From DATKNA01 sp963786765 (GTDB lineage: Bacteria; Actinomycetota; Actinomycetes; Actinomycetales; Kineosporiaceae): DNA of 64,000 bases. The DNA lies in assembly GCA_963786765.1 (NCBI GenBank), contig CAWBAJ010000009.1:51464-115463 (forward strand). The letters run 5' to 3'. The position numbers were made by a program, and so were the translations under genes. The notes under the pieces were generated by a model. That model was not told the origin of the DNA and ran no database searches. It was given only the letters and a program-made list of their open reading frames with translations. Each line of letters begins with the position of its first letter. The stretch's first letter is position 1. Of this stretch, positions 16,760 to 27,748 are shown one piece after another.

Positions 16760-17557
16760 TCAGGAGCGGGCCAGGAACAACCAGGCACCGAGGAGACCCG
16801 CCTTCGTCGCGGCGACGTTGTTGGCGATGCGTTGCACGAACGGCGGGCCGAAGATGACGGCGTTGCTGAGCTGTCCCTGCGGCGGCGGTCCGAGGGTGGT
16901 GGAGTGTGCGGTCGTCCTCGACCTCGACCTCGAATCCGGCCGCCTCGAGGTGGGCGCGGTAGTCCGCGACGGTCTCGACGAAGGATGAGCGCTCGTCCTC
17001 GGCCCACGGCAGCGGGTAGGGCAGGTCACCCTCGCCCGTGCGCACCTGCTCGTAGACGCGCGAATCTGCCGCCCGGCCGCAGCACGCGGTGCACCTCGGC
17101 GAACACCGCGGTCTTGTCCGGGAGATTCATGCCGACATGGACCATGACGGCCGCGTCGAACGAGCCGTCGTCGAGGGGCGTGGACTCGCCGGCCGTAGCC
17201 AGGAACTCGGTGCGATCGCCCAGGCCGACCGCATCGCTGAGGATGCGGGCGGTCTCGACGAACTCCGGGGTGAGGTCGATCCCGGTCACGGCGGCGCCGG
17301 CCATGGCCGCCATCCGCGAGGCGCCGCCGATCCCGCAGCCCACGTCGAGCAGTCGTACGCCGGGCGCGACGCCGAGGCGGTCGAGGACATGCTTGCTCGC
17401 CGGCGTACCTCCAGCGTGCAGCTGGTCGACCGGGAACAGGTCGTCGGCGCGCGAAGTGGTCTGTGTCGACCCCGGCACCGGACAGGGCTCGAAGGATGGT
17501 CGTGGCGAGATCGTCGTCGGGTCCGTAATGGCGGGTGACGAGATCGCGAATATCCAC
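16760..17557 (-). CDS. SAM-dependent methyltransferase, frameshifted
   Basis: Starts VDIRDLVTRHYGPDDDLA at GTG 17557. The SAM fold reads VRLLDVGCGIGGASR, GIDLTPEFV and LRPGGRFA, and the protein ends GLLGAWLFLARS. Four segments in three frames join by removing one base each near 17450 (gcgcgcc), 17065 (gcgcgtc) and 16908 (ctccacc). A promoter with a -10 box 7 nt upstream supports the GTG start. Similar to UbiE/Coq5-like small-molecule methyltransferases; substrate unknown. Confidence 0.75.
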   Translation of the reverse strand: MDIRDLVTRHYGPDDDLATTILRALSGAGVDTDHFARRRPVPGRPAARWRYAGEQACPRPPRRRARRTTARRGLRDRRRLADGGHGRRRRDRDRPHPGVRRDRPHPQRCGRPGRSHRVPGYGRRVHAPRRRLVRRGRHGPCRHESPGQDRGVRRGAPRAAAGRQIRASTSRCARARVTCPTRCRGPRTSAHPSSRPSRTTAPTSRRPDSRSRSRTTAHSTTLGPPPQGQLSNAVIFGPPFVQRIANNVAATKAGLLGAWLFLARS

Positions 17558-17564
17558 GCGCCGC

Positions 17565-17593
17565 AACCTAGGGCCAGTGCGGTCTCGTGTCGA
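17565..17593 (-). promoter_or_regulatory. Promoter of the 16760-17557 methyltransferase
   Basis: On the minus strand: TCGACA (17593-17588), 17-bp spacer, TAGGTT (17570-17565), then 7 nt to GTG 17557. Predicts a leaderless transcript. Confidence 0.6.
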
Positions 17594-17602
17594 CGACGCA
17601 AC

Positions 17603-19781
17603 CTACGGTCCGGCCGCTGCGCCCAGTAGGGAGATGTCGCAGACGGACGCCCGCATGGGCGAACTGCCACTGATCGGATCGCTCGGTGTCTGGCGCAGCA
17701 CGAGGTTGAGGTTGGCGCTGTCCGGCCCGTAGGGCGGGTAGCCGGGCAGTCCGAGTTCGTCGCACGCCTGCCACCAGCCGTGCTGGGCGAACACGACCTG
17801 CGGGTCGAGGCTGGCGTTGAGCTTGGCGCGGGCCCGGACGCTGCCGTGCGGGGTGTCCACGGAGATCCAGTCGCCCGCCGCGATCCCGCGGGCCGCGGCC
17901 GTGGAGGGGTGCATCTCGACCTGCGGGTCGGGCGCGCTCTTGCGCAGGGCGGCTATCTGTCGGTGCTGGGTCTCGCAGAAGAACAACGACTTCGCACAGC
18001 TGAGCACCAGCGGGTACCGATCGGCGAGGTCCCTGCGGGAGCGAGGGCTGGTGAGGGGTTCCACGAAGGTGGGCAGTGGCGAGTAGCCGTGCGCGGCCAG
18101 CGTCGCCGAGTACAGCTCCACCTTGCCTGAAGGCGTGGCGAAACCGGTGTCCGCGTACTTGCGGTGCCGCGTCTGCAGGGGCACCCGCACTCCCTCCGGA
18201 TGAGCTCGCAGCTGCTCCAGGGTTATTCCGCTCGGCTCGAGCTGATGGCGGAACGCCGCTTCGATATCGCCGTCCCAGAAGGCTGCGCCGAGGCCCGAGC
18301 CGAGTCGCGAGGTCGAAGACGATCTGCAGGTCCGAGCGGGCCTCGCCGCGCGGCGCGACGAGCGGCCGCCGGAGCTGGACCAGCGACTGCGCCTCCTGGC
18401 TGTACTCGAAGCCGATCTTCAGCGCCTCCGATTCGAACGGGGTCGTCACCGGCAGCACGATGTCGGCCAGTTCGGCCGTCGGGGTCATGAAGAGGTCGGC
18501 CTGCGCGAAGAAGTCCAGGCTGCGAAGCGCCTCGCGCCCGCGGGCGCTGTCCGCGTGGGCCATGACCATGTTGCCGCCGAAGCTCACCACTCGCCGTGAT
18601 CCGCGCCGTCCAGCGCGGCGGTGTAGAAGTCCTCCCCGGTGACGAACCCGAACCGCGCCGGGCCGAGCGGCCGGTGGTCTGCGCCCACGGCGGGCGGGAG
18701 CGCATCGGACAGGAACTCCATGCCCTCAATCGGGTTGGACGGCACCGCTTCGAACAAGCACGTTGCCGCCGGGGACGTCCAGGCTGCCGGTCAGGGCGTA
18801 GAGGACGTCGATGGCGCGAATGGTCTGCGTCGTGCCGCTGTGCTGCTCGAGACCGCTCCAGGTGTAGAACGCGACTGGCCGGGCCTCCCAGAGCGTCTTC
18901 GCCGCCGCGACGATGTCCGCAGCCGGCACACCCGTGATCTCCTCGGCCACGTCCGGTGGGAACTCCGCGGCGCGTGCCGCGAGCAGGTCCCAGACCCTCT
19001 CTCCGCCGACCTCGTCGGCCGCGTTGGTCCACTGCCGCACGAAGCCGGAGTCGTACCAGCCGTTCTCGATCATCACATGCGTGAGCGACAGGGCGAGCGC
19101 GGCGTCAGTGCCGGGCCGTACCCGCAGCCAGTGGTCCGCCTTGGCGGCGAGGCCGGCCTTTCGCGGATCGACAACGATCAGCTTTGCCCCGCGAGCGACG
19201 GCGGCGACGGTGCTCGTGGCGTGCGCGAGCCGGGCGACGGACGGGTTGTAACCCCAGAACAGGATGCAGCCGGCGTTCTCCAGGTCCGGCAGGTAGACGC
19301 CGGGCACGGAGGCGCCGAAGGTGTACAGCGGAGCGAGATAACGACCCCACCCGCACAGCTCCATGTAGCTGGCGTAGTTCGGGCACCCGAACGCACGGAT
19401 CAGCCGCTGGATCCAGTCGGCGGCGTCGCTGATCGCCGACGTCGAGGGCGAGCTCGAACTGAACGCCACCGACTGTGGCCCGCCGGCAGCCGCGGCCGCC
19501 ATGAGCCGCGCTGCAACCGTGCCGAGTGCCTCCTCCCAGCTGATGCGTTCCCACTGGGGGTCCGGGGCATCCTTGGGTGCCGTCCGCCGGAGCGGGTGAA
19601 GCAGCCTGGACGGGTGAGAGACGATGTCGGGCGCCGCCTTGCCCTTCACGCAGATGGCCCGACCCGTCGGATGTGTTGGGTCCGGGAACAATGCCAGGAG
19701 CTCTCCGTCCGCCACCTCCGCGCGTGCGCCACACCGCGACACGCACAGGGGGCAGAACGTCGGGACCAGAGGCCCACCCAT
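17603..19781 (-). CDS. Molybdopterin oxidoreductase, frameshifted
   Basis: DMSO-reductase-family enzyme with Mo-bisPGD. The N-terminal 4Fe-4S motif is C-x2-C-x3-C-x27-C (FCPLCVSRCG to AICVKG). The Mo-binding domain follows (WERISWEEALG, LFWGYNPSVA, KLIVVDPRK); a Cys in MELCGWGRY could be the Mo ligand. The molydop-binding domain near the end contains GIAAGDWISVDTPHGSVRA. ATG 19781 with GGAG upstream. At least three indels (near 18750, 18600 and 18280). No Tat signal and no obvious electron-transfer subunit nearby, so probably cytoplasmic. Substrate unknown. Confidence 0.82.
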
Positions 19782-19881
19782 TCTCCGATCCTCGACCTGC
19801 GGCTCCCACCCTGGCAATGGACTCGAGTACCTCCAGCAGGACTGCATCCGGAACACTGCGCCGGCCACCGCTCGCCGGTGC

Positions 19882-20310
19882 CTATGCCTTCCCCGCCGCC
19901 CACCCGCTCACGCCGAGGACGCGAAAGACCAGCACCCGCGTGAAGGGCCGATCCCGGTACTGGGGGTACCGGTTCGCCAGCAGGGCGGCGAGGTCGGCCA
20001 CCCGTCCGGGCGGCGGCTCCGCCACGTGCCGCAGCTCAGCTCGCACCCACCACAGCCGGGACCAGTCGTCGCGGTCCCAGTGCTCCACCAGGAGGGTCGC
20101 GCGCGGATCTGCCTCGAGGTTGCGTTCCCGTTGCAGCTGCGCGGACGCCTTGGGCTTCACCCGGTCGACGGGCACTCCCACGTGGTCGTCCTCGTCCACG
20201 GCGAAGACCACGGGCACCGCGTCGACTCCTCGCGCCGCATGCACAGTGCAGAGGATCCCGTGGTCGTGCGTCGTGAGGCGGACCCGTGCCTCCTCCTGCG
20301 CCAGCTTCAC
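19882..20310 (-). CDS. PPOX-class F420-dependent oxidoreductase
   Basis: 142-aa split-barrel flavin/deazaflavin enzyme. It starts KLAQEEARVRLTTHDHGILC and shows DAVPVVFAVDEDDHVGVPVD, RVKPKASAQLQRERNLEADP and VEHWDRDDWSRLWWVRAE, the pattern of the TIGR03668-type F420 group. GTG 20310 overlaps the stop of the SRPBCC gene (GTGA), so the two are coupled. Suggests the organism makes coenzyme F420. Exact substrate unknown. Confidence 0.82.
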   Translation of the reverse strand: MKLAQEEARVRLTTHDHGILCTVHAARGVDAVPVVFAVDEDDHVGVPVDRVKPKASAQLQRERNLEADPRATLLVEHWDRDDWSRLWWVRAELRHVAEPPPGRVADLAALLANRYPQYRDRPFTRVLVFRVLGVSGWAAGKA

Positions 20311-20747
20311 GGCACTGGCGGGGCGGTCGCCGACACCAGTCGGTGCAGAGCCAGCCGGGCCAGGGGCAGGTACGGGACGACGACCGGCGCCGGCCCCGAC
20401 AGGACGAGCACCGTCCGGCTCCCGCCGAGCTCCGACGGGTCAGGCTCGACGACGTGCACGAGCTCGACGTGCACGCCGAGGGCGCCCGCCCGCCACCGCC
20501 AGCTGCGTCGAGCGGCGTCGGACTCGTCGACGTCCAGCACCTCGAAGGGGAGCGGGACGCCCAGCGGCCCCCGCACCAGCCCCTTCGTGCCGGGCACGAG
20601 CCGGCGGGGCGCGTAGTCGACGCCCGTGATCTGCGGGGACCACTGCGACCACCGCGCCGGGCGCACGTAGCGGTCCCACACCTCGTCGGGCGGCTGCCGC
20701 CCGCTGACGGAGATCTCGCGGTGGACGTTCAGCGGAAGGCGGCGCAC
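20307..20747 (-). CDS. SRPBCC-family protein
   Basis: 146 aa with the START/polyketide-cyclase-like opening VHREISVSGRQPPDEVWDRY, then RPARWSQWSPQITGVDY and LPFEVLDVDESDAARRSWRW. Such proteins bind hydrophobic ligands; none can be assigned. GTG 20747. First gene of a two-gene unit with the F420-type oxidoreductase. Confidence 0.78.
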   Translation of the reverse strand: MRRLPLNVHREISVSGRQPPDEVWDRYVRPARWSQWSPQITGVDYAPRRLVPGTKGLVRGPLGVPLPFEVLDVDESDAARRSWRWRAGALGVHVELVHVVEPDPSELGGSRTVLVLSGPAPVVVPYLPLARLALHRLVSATAPPVP

Positions 20748-20814
20748 CGCGCCATCGTCCTGCAGCGGCCCTCACAGCGCCTCCGGCCACCTGCCCAGGC
20801 ACGGTGCGCGCGCC

Positions 20815-20820
20815 TACACT
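20815..20820 (+). promoter_or_regulatory. -10 box of the SARP-like gene
   Basis: TACACT ends 7 nt before GTG 20828; no convincing -35. Leaderless pattern as at other genes in the window. Confidence 0.45.
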
Positions 20821-20827
20821 CCACGCC

Positions 20828-23559
20828 GTGCGCCTGGCGCTGCTGGGGCCTATCGCGGTCCACGACGGGGAGGCAGGCCGACGCGCTCGCGGCGCTGACC
20901 AAGGCACGGCGGCACCTCCGGGAGGAGCTCGGCGTCGACCCCGGCCGCCCCCTGCGTGACCTCGAGCTGGCGTTCCTGCGCCACGACGACGGTGCTCCGT
21001 CCGGGCACGACCCCGGCACTCGTCGACGTCCTGAGGTTGGCCGCGCCGCTGCCGGCCCCGCACACCCCCCACACGCCGTTCATCGGTCGCGCCGCCGAGC
21101 TCGAGATCCTCGAGGGGGCGTGGCGGTCAGCTAGCCGGCGAGGCACGGTCGTCGCCCTCGAGGGCGAGCCGGGGATCGGCAAGAGCGCCCTGGCCGCGCG
21201 GTTCGTCCGCGAGCTCGACGCCCCCGTCGCGTGGGGGACGTGCCCGGAGCACGAGGTCGCACCGGCGCTGTGGCCCTGGGAAGCCGTCCTGCGCGCTGTA
21301 CGGGAGGCGCGGCCGGCTCTCGCGGTGCCGGCCGAGATCGCGTCCCTGCTCGAGCACGCCCGGCCCGCGGACGGGTCGGACGTGCAGGACGCCGCCGGCG
21401 CCCGGCTGCGCCTGTTCGACGTCGTCGCCCGATACCTCGCCGCGGCCGCACCGCTGGTCGTGGTGCTGGACGACCTGCAGTGGGCGGACATCACCTCGAC
21501 CGCGCCTGCTCGTGCAGCTCGCCGCCGCCGCGCCACCCGGGCTCCTCGTCGTCGCGACCTGCCGGACGTCGGAGGCCGCCGTCCTCACCCCGACGCTCGC
21601 CGCGCTGACCCGGCTCGGCGCCGCTACGGGTCGGCGCTCGCGGGGCTGCCGCAGGACGACGTCCGGGCCCTGCGTGCGCGACCTGTCGGGCAGCGGACCC
21701 CGGCGCCGCAGGAGGCCCGCTCGGTCACCGAGCGCACCGCCGGGAACCCGCTGTTCGTCACTCTGCTCGCGGGCGCGCCGGACGGCGCGGCCGCCCCCCG
21801 GCTGCTGCAGGACGTCGTCCTGCAGCGGCTGCAGGCGCTTCCGCCCGACACCGCCGACCTGCTGCGCACAGCCGCGATCGCGGGGCAGGAGGTGGACGTC
21901 GAGGTCCTCGCCGAGGTCACCGGCGTGGGGCTCGACGACGTGATCGAGGCACTGGACCAGGCGCGGGCGGGCGAGCTGTTGCGCGACGACGACACCCCTC
22001 TCGGCACCTACCGCTTCGTGCACGCCCTGGTCCGTGACGCGCTCGACTCCGGACACTCCCGGCTGCGGCGGGCCCGGTGGCACCGGCGGTTCGCAGAGGT
22101 CACCGAGCGGCTGTACGCCGATGACGACGACCGGGCCGGCCAGGTCGCGCGGCACTGGCTGGCGGCCGCCGAACTCGACCCCGTCATGCGCCCGGCGTGC
22201 CGTGGTGCACACCGCCCGGGCCGCGCGGTCGGCCATGCGCCGCCTCGCGCCCGAGGACGCCGTCGCCTCGTGGCAGGAGTGCCTGGTCGCCGAGCAGCTG
22301 GCCGGCGGGGACCCGCAGGCACGGTTCGACGCGCTCGTCGGGCTCATCGAGGCGTACATCGCGGCAGGCGCGGCGGCCGAGGGGATCGGGCTGCTCGACG
22401 AGGCCCTGACGGCCGCGGACGGCGAACCGCTGCGCGTCACCCGCGGTCGCCGTGGCTGCTCTCGGGCAGTCGCCCTGGTACCCGTTCGACTACCGCGTCG
22501 TCCCCGAGCGGCTGCTCGCCGAGCTCGCAGGCGGCCGTGCGGTGCGCTTCCCGCCGGACGTCCCCGAGGCGGCCCTGGCCCTGGCGTGCCTGGGGGCGCT
22601 GCAGTGCCAGGCGGGTCGCCTGGACGAGTCCGCCGGAAACCTCCGCGGCGGCCGTCCGCGTAGCGCGCGCGCTGCCTCCCGAGGCTCCCGGGGCTGGTCC
22701 TCAGCTGCTCGCCCGCGTCCTGTTCCTGCGCCTGCTGGCGCTGACGGGCTTCCAGCACGCCGCGGACGCGCTCGCGACCGCCCGCGACCTCCTGGCCGTG
22801 GCCGCCGCGCCGGCGCCGCTCGTGGCCGCCGCCCGCATCATGGAGCTGAGTGCCGCGCTGACCCTCGGCCGGGTCGAGGAGGCACGCCCGCTCGGCGACA
22901 GGCTGTCCGAGGCGGTGGCCGCGGGCCCGCTCGCCCGTCCTCGACCTGCAGCACGCCTTCGTCCGCTCGGCGCTGCTCGAACCTGGAGGGCCGGCTCGAG
23001 GAGTCGGAGGCGGTCGTCGCGCCCTACGCGCCCTGTCGGACCGCTGGACACCAACCACGTCCTCAGCAGCTGGACGTCGCAACGCTGCGACCGCGCCTTG
23101 CAGCGCGGCACCCTGGGCGACCTGGTCGACGAGCTGGCCGCCGTCCGCCGCCGCACCGGCCTCGACGGATACGGCGCGGCCCAGGCGCTGGGCCTGGCGC
23201 AGCTGGGGCGCCGGGAGGAGGCGCGCGCCGTCGTCGACGGCGATGCGGACCGGGCCCCACGACTACGGGTGGTTCGGCGCAACGGCCTGCCTGCTGCTGG
23301 CGGCCGTCGAGCTCGGCGACCTCGAGCGGGTCCGTTCCCTGCGCGAGGAACTGCTGCCCTACCAGGGCTGTCTCGGCGTGCTGGGGAGCTGCACGGCGTC
23401 CTGGGCGCGGTCTCCGGCTTCGTGGGTGAGGCGTCGCTGGCGCTGGGGGAGTTGGACGCCGCCCGCGAGCAGCTCACCGCCGCGGTCGAGCTGCTCGACC
23501 GCGCGGGCTCGCCGTACTGGTCGGCACGAGCGCGCGCCGCGCTGGCCCGCTGCGACTGA
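20828..23559 (+). pseudogene. SARP/AAA ATPase regulator lacking its DNA-binding domain
   Basis: It opens like an AfsR/SARP regulator (RLALLGPIAVHDG) but jumps within about 14 residues to the end of the BTAD domain (GRQADALAALTKARRHLREE), so roughly 200 codons holding the winged-helix and most of BTAD are missing. An AAA_16-type ATPase follows (FIGRAAELEILEGA, Walker A EGEPGIGKSALAA, Walker B VVLDDLQWAD) and then a TPR-like alpha-helical C-terminus ending SARARAALARCD. About eight further indels interrupt it. The small indels may be sequence errors; the internal deletion looks real unless the assembly is collapsed there. Confidence 0.7.
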
Positions 23560-23576
23560 CGAAACCCCGGCGGCAT

Positions 23577-23638
23577 TGCACCCGCTATCCGTCCTTCACG
23601 GGCCGAAAACGGCCTCGGCGGCACGGATAACGGGTGCA
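23577..23638. repeat. Nested hairpin after the SARP-like gene
   Basis: TGCACCCGCTATCCGT (23577-23592) pairs 15/16 with 23623-23638. Inside, GGCCG-AAAA-CGGCC (23601-23614) forms a second stem. It begins 17 bp after the stop, so it is a likely terminator. Confidence 0.65.
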
Positions 23639-23747
23639 TCGCCAGATCGTCGCCAGGTGCCCGCCAGGCGATCGTCAGGTGATCGCCAGGAGGCGTCTCA
23701 CACGCTGGTCGCACGAGCAGCACCGACCAGTGGAAGAGGACCCCGAG

Positions 23748-24422
23748 ATGACCGTCCAGAGCGACACCGCCGCGGCGACCCGGCCGCTCACTGTCGACGA
23801 CCTGACGAACTTCCTGATGGCGCACGCGGGCATGCGGGCCGAGTTCGGCCGGCTCGCCGACGCGTGCCGGCAGCGTCCGCGACGAGGCCCACGCCGACCT
23901 GCTCGAGTCGCAGATCGCGCTCGTGCTCCACGTGCTGCACCACCACCACACCGTCGAGGACGAGCTCGTGTGGCCCGCGCTCGTGGCCCGCGTGCCCGAG
24001 CAGGCCCACCTGCTGCAGGAGCTCGAGGACGCAGCACGTCCACATCGACCCGCTCATCGAGGCCGCGGGCGACGTCCGGGTGCCGCTCGCCGAGCGAGCC
24101 GACACGCTGCAGGCGCTGCACGAGGCGCTGAACGCCCACCTCGACCAGGAGGAGCGCGACGCCGTCCCACTGATCATCGCCCACCTCACGCCGAGCGGAG
24201 TGGGAGCGGGTCGAGGAGCGCGCCGGCGGCAACATCGGCCGCAAGCAGCTGCCCCTCGTCTACGGCTGGCTCGCCAGCGCTGCGCCGGAGGAGCTGCGCC
24301 TGCGTGCCACCGCCGGCGTCCCGCTGCCGGTGCAGTGGCTCTTCCGGCTCTTCTGGTGGCCGAGCTACCGCCGCCGGTACGAGCGCCTCTACGGGGACGC
24401 GTCGGCGCTCCCCAGCGTCTGA
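23748..24422 (+). CDS. Hemerythrin-domain protein, frameshifted
   Basis: Four-helix HHE-type domain with likely diiron ligands: DLTNFLMAHAGMRAEFGRL, then LHVLHHHHTVEDELVWPAL, then EALNAHLDQEERDAVPLI. The tail (LFRLFWWPSYRRRYERLY) is typical of actinobacterial hemerythrin proteins. ATG 23748. Three single-base shifts (near 23880, 24035 and 24205) break the frame, each repairable by dropping one base. Possible role in oxygen, NO or redox sensing. Lies just upstream of a PPOX-fold protein, perhaps one unit. Confidence 0.78.
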
Positions 24423-24512
24423 TCGCGACTGCCCACGCCATACGACCCTGTCCGTGCCCGCCCTGTCCCTTACGGCCTCCTGTCCGTTCCTCAATGCAGA
24501 AGGACTCCCGCC

Positions 24513-25560
24513 ATGATCATCTCAGCCCCCGCCGGCCACGCCCTGCTCGCCGCCGACCTGCCGCACGAGGTGCTCGACGTCGTCGAGCGCTCCATCACCA
24601 CCGAGTACGCCTCGTTCACCCGCTCCGGCCGTCCGGTCACCTCCCCGGTCACGCCCTACCGCGGGCCGCCTGGGCGGCCTCGTCGACGTCTCCACCGGCC
24701 TCACCTACCCCGGCAAGGCCGAGCGGGCCCGCAGCGATCCCCGGATCGCCATGCTGTTCTCCGACCCCCTCGGCAGCGGTCTGGTGGACCCGCCGACGGT
24801 CCTCGTCCAGGGCCTCGCGACCGTCCGCGACGCGGACCTGCAGGCCGGTCTCGACCGCTATGTCGAGGAGTCGCGCCGCAAGCTGCCCGCCGCCGGCAAG
24901 GGCACGCCGTGGTTCCTGCTGGAGCGCCAGGCCTGGTACTTCGCCCGGATCTGGGTGGGGATGACGCCGCTGCGCGTGACCTGGTGGCCGCAGGGTCGGC
25001 TCGACGTGGCGCCGCAGGTCTGGACGGCGCCCGCCGGGACCGTGGCCCCCGCCTCGGATCCCGCTCCCGCGCCGGCTCCCCGGTACGACGCGAGCCGCAC
25101 CTCGTCCTGGCGCACGCCCTCCGACGACTGGCGTCCGGCCGCCGCCCGCGCTGAGCGGCTGGGCCGTCCTGTGCTGACCGTGGCCGGTGCCGACGGCTGG
25201 CCGCTGCCGGTCCGGTCGCGTGACGTCCGGCGGATCACCGGGGGCTACGAGCTGGACCTGCCCGTCGGTGCCGGCGTCCCGGCGCGCTCCGCCGTCCCCG
25301 CCTGCCTGACGTTCCACCGGCACGACGACCCGTTCCGGCAGCAGGAGAACGTCGCCCTCGCGGGCGAGGTGACCACGGACGGCGACAGCGCCACCTTCGC
25401 GCCCACGCGAGCGCTCGGGAACTGGAGCCTCGCCGGCGGCCGGTGGGCGCGCACCCGCGCGTTCCTGTCGGCCGGGCCCGCGCTGCGCGGCCGGCTGGAG
25501 CAGGAGGCGGCGCGCCGGGGCCAGTCCGTGCCGGTCGTGCACCGTCCTGGCTCGCGCTGA
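24513..25560 (+). CDS. Pyridoxamine 5'-phosphate oxidase-like protein, one frameshift
   Basis: About 349 aa. The FMN-binding split barrel is visible in SITTEYASFTRSGRPVTSPV, GLTYPGKAERARSDPRIAML and VLVQGLATVRDADLQ, followed by ERQAWYFARIWVGMTPLRVT. A second half (DDWRPAAARAERLGRPVLTV onward) looks like a repeated related fold. ATG 24513. One extra base near 24662 (cgcgggccgcc) separates the first 50 residues from the rest. Function unknown. Confidence 0.78.
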
Positions 25561-25632
25561 CCGCCACCTTCCGCCAGGGGGCGGTCGCGGCCCAACGGTC
25601 AAGACCCGGGCCCACCTGCCGACAGAGCAGGC

Positions 25633-26773
25633 GTGAGCGACGTTCCCGCGCGTGAGACCGAACGCCTCGCCGACCTCGGCGTGGCCCGGATGCTGGCCGC
25701 TCTGGCCGGCCTGCACGCCGTGACGGGCGGGGTCGCCGCGGCCGTCCTGGACCGGACCCCCGCGCTCGTCGTCGGCGGGGGCGACGCGGTCTCGGCCCTG
25801 GTCCTGCTCGGCGTCGCCGCGCTCGCGCTCCGGCTCGGGGCCGGCGCCCGGCAGGCCGCCCCGGGCAGGCGGCCGCCGGTTCGACCTCGCGCTCGTCGTC
25901 GCCGCGCTCGTCGTGACCGGGGCCGCCACCACGCTGCGAATGATCGCGACGGGGGCGACCTGGACGGCGCTCGAGCTGCCGCTCGTCGTCCTGATAGCCG
26001 CGGCGCTGCCTCGTCTGCACGCGGTCGTCACGGCGTGCGCCGTGCTCGCGACCGGTGGGCTCGGTGCCGTCGTCGTCGCCGGGCGCGGCCCGGGGACCAC
26101 CCCGGAGCTGCTCGGGACCGTGCTGCCGCTCGTCGTCCTGCCGGCGTCGGCTGCCGTGGCACTCGCCTGGCGCCGCCGGGTCGGCCTCCTCACCAGCCGC
26201 CTGGCCGCCGCCCAGGAGGCCGCCCGCACGGACTCGGTGCGCGATCAGCTGACCGGGTCCGTGAACCGCCGCGGCCTGGACATGGTCGCGGCCCCCATGG
26301 TCGAGAACGCCCGCCGCCAGGGGGAGGCGGCGCACTGCCTGTTCGTGGACGTCGACGGATTCCGGGACGTCAACGAGCGCCACGGTGCCGCCGCGGGCGA
26401 CGAGGTGCTGCGCGCGCTCGCGGCCGCCCTCGCCGTCGCCGTCCGCACCACCGACGTGGTGGCACGCTGGACCGGAGACGAGTTCGTCATCGTCGGGCCC
26501 GGCACCGGGACGTCGCCGCTCGAGCTCGAGCGGCGCGTCCATGCCTCGCTGACCGAGGCGCCGCCGCTGCCGCCCGAGGTGTGGACGCCGCGGGTGAGCA
26601 TCGGCTCCGCCACCCTCGTGCCGTGGGACGAGGGTGACCTCGGCTCGCTGCTGCGCCGCGCCGAGCAGGACATGCGGTTGCGCCGGTCGCTGCGCCGCCA
26701 GCGCGCCGACCGCAACGGTCCGGAGATCTCGGCCCCGGCGCACCGTCCGGTCGCCGGCAACGCCGAGCACTAG
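25633..26773 (+). CDS. GGDEF-domain membrane protein, one frameshift
   Basis: About six N-terminal hydrophobic helices (residues 15-185) precede a GGDEF domain: DQLTGSVNRRGLDMV, LFVDVDGFRDVNERHG and the signature loop WTGDEFVIV. The canonical GGDEF is TGDEF here, still compatible with diguanylate cyclase activity, though this is not certain. No EAL domain. GTG 25633. One extra base near 25870 shifts the frame within the membrane region. Confidence 0.82.
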
Positions 26774-26848
26774 GACCTGCCTCCCGGCTCTGCGCGGCGG
26801 GCGCGCAGCCCGGCAGACATGGGCCACACGCCCCCAGGCGCCGATCTC

Positions 26849-26854
26849 TACCCT
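26849..26854 (+). promoter_or_regulatory. -10 box of the UbiA gene
   Basis: TACCCT ends 7 nt before ATG 26862 (leaderless pattern); -35 not recognisable. Confidence 0.45.
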
Positions 26855-26861
26855 GAGGCGC

Positions 26862-27698
26862 ATGCCGCTGACAGCATCGACGCCGAGCCTCCTGCGTGGG
26901 CTCGTGCTCGCCTGCCACCCGCTCCCGACGGCGGCGGTGACCGCGTTCGCGACCGGCTACGCGGCAGCGGTCGGGCTCCCCGGCGGCCGCGTCGCGCTCG
27001 TCGCGGTCGCGGTCCTGCTCGGGCAGCTGTCGATCGGCTGGTGCAACGACTGGGTGGACGCGCCGCGCGACGTGGCGGCCGGCCGGCTCGACAAGCCGGC
27101 GGCGACCGGTGAGGTGCCGCCGCGCCTGCTGGCCGTCGTCGCGGTCGCCGCCCTCGTCGCGTGCGCCGGGGCGTCCCTGGCTCTGGGTCTCCTGGCCGCC
27201 GGTGCCCATGCCCTCACCGTCCTCGGTGGCTGGACCTACGACCTGTGGCTGAAGCCGACGCCGGCCAGCTTCGTTCCCTACGCCGTCGCTTTCGGCGCGC
27301 TGCCGGCGGTCGTCACCCTCTCCGCCGCGCCGCCGCACCTGCCCGAGGCCGGGGTGATTGCCGGCGCAGCCCTGCTGGGCCTCGCCGCGCATTTCACGAA
27401 CACAGTCGGAGACACCGAGGCCGACGCGGCGACCGGTGTCCGGGGCCTGCCGCAGCGGCTGGGAGCAGCCGTGTCGCTGCGGGTGAGCGCCGTGCTGGTG
27501 GTTCTCGCGGCGGTCGCGCTGCTGACGGCCGCCCGCGGCGCAGGGGCCGCAGCTCTCGCGGTGCTCGTCGCGGGGGCGCTGCTGGGCGCCGCCGGCGTCG
27601 TCCTCGGCGGAGACCTCAGCTCCCGCGGCCGGCTCGCCTTCCGGCTCACCCTCGGTGCGGTGGCCCTGGTGATCGTGGGCTTCCTGCTCAGCGCGTGA
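26862..27698 (+). CDS. UbiA-family prenyltransferase
   Basis: Integral membrane enzyme that attaches a prenyl chain to an aromatic or other acceptor. 278 aa with about eight hydrophobic helices and both Asp-rich motifs: NDWVDAPRDVAAGRLDKP (first) and DTEADAATGVRGLPQRLG (second). Intact. The acceptor cannot be told from sequence and no quinone genes are adjacent. Followed 50 bp later by degV. Confidence 0.88.
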   Translation: MPLTASTPSLLRGLVLACHPLPTAAVTAFATGYAAAVGLPGGRVALVAVAVLLGQLSIGWCNDWVDAPRDVAAGRLDKPAATGEVPPRLLAVVAVAALVACAGASLALGLLAAGAHALTVLGGWTYDLWLKPTPASFVPYAVAFGALPAVVTLSAAPPHLPEAGVIAGAALLGLAAHFTNTVGDTEADAATGVRGLPQRLGAAVSLRVSAVLVVLAAVALLTAARGAGAAALAVLVAGALLGAAGVVLGGDLSSRGRLAFRLTLGAVALVIVGFLLSA

Positions 27699-27735
27699 TG
27701 CGTGGTGCGCTCCGGCTTCGCCGGGTGGCGCCCGG

Positions 27736-27741
27736 TAGCCT
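27736..27741 (+). promoter_or_regulatory. -10 box of degV
   Basis: TAGCCT ends 7 nt before ATG 27749 (leaderless pattern). Confidence 0.45.
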
Positions 27742-27748
27742 CCGGTAC

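Noticed and set aside
25633..26773. Calling the GGDEF protein inactive because the motif reads TGDEF
   Set aside because: The key acidic GDEF part is kept, and first-position changes are tolerated in active cyclases, so inactivity cannot be claimed.
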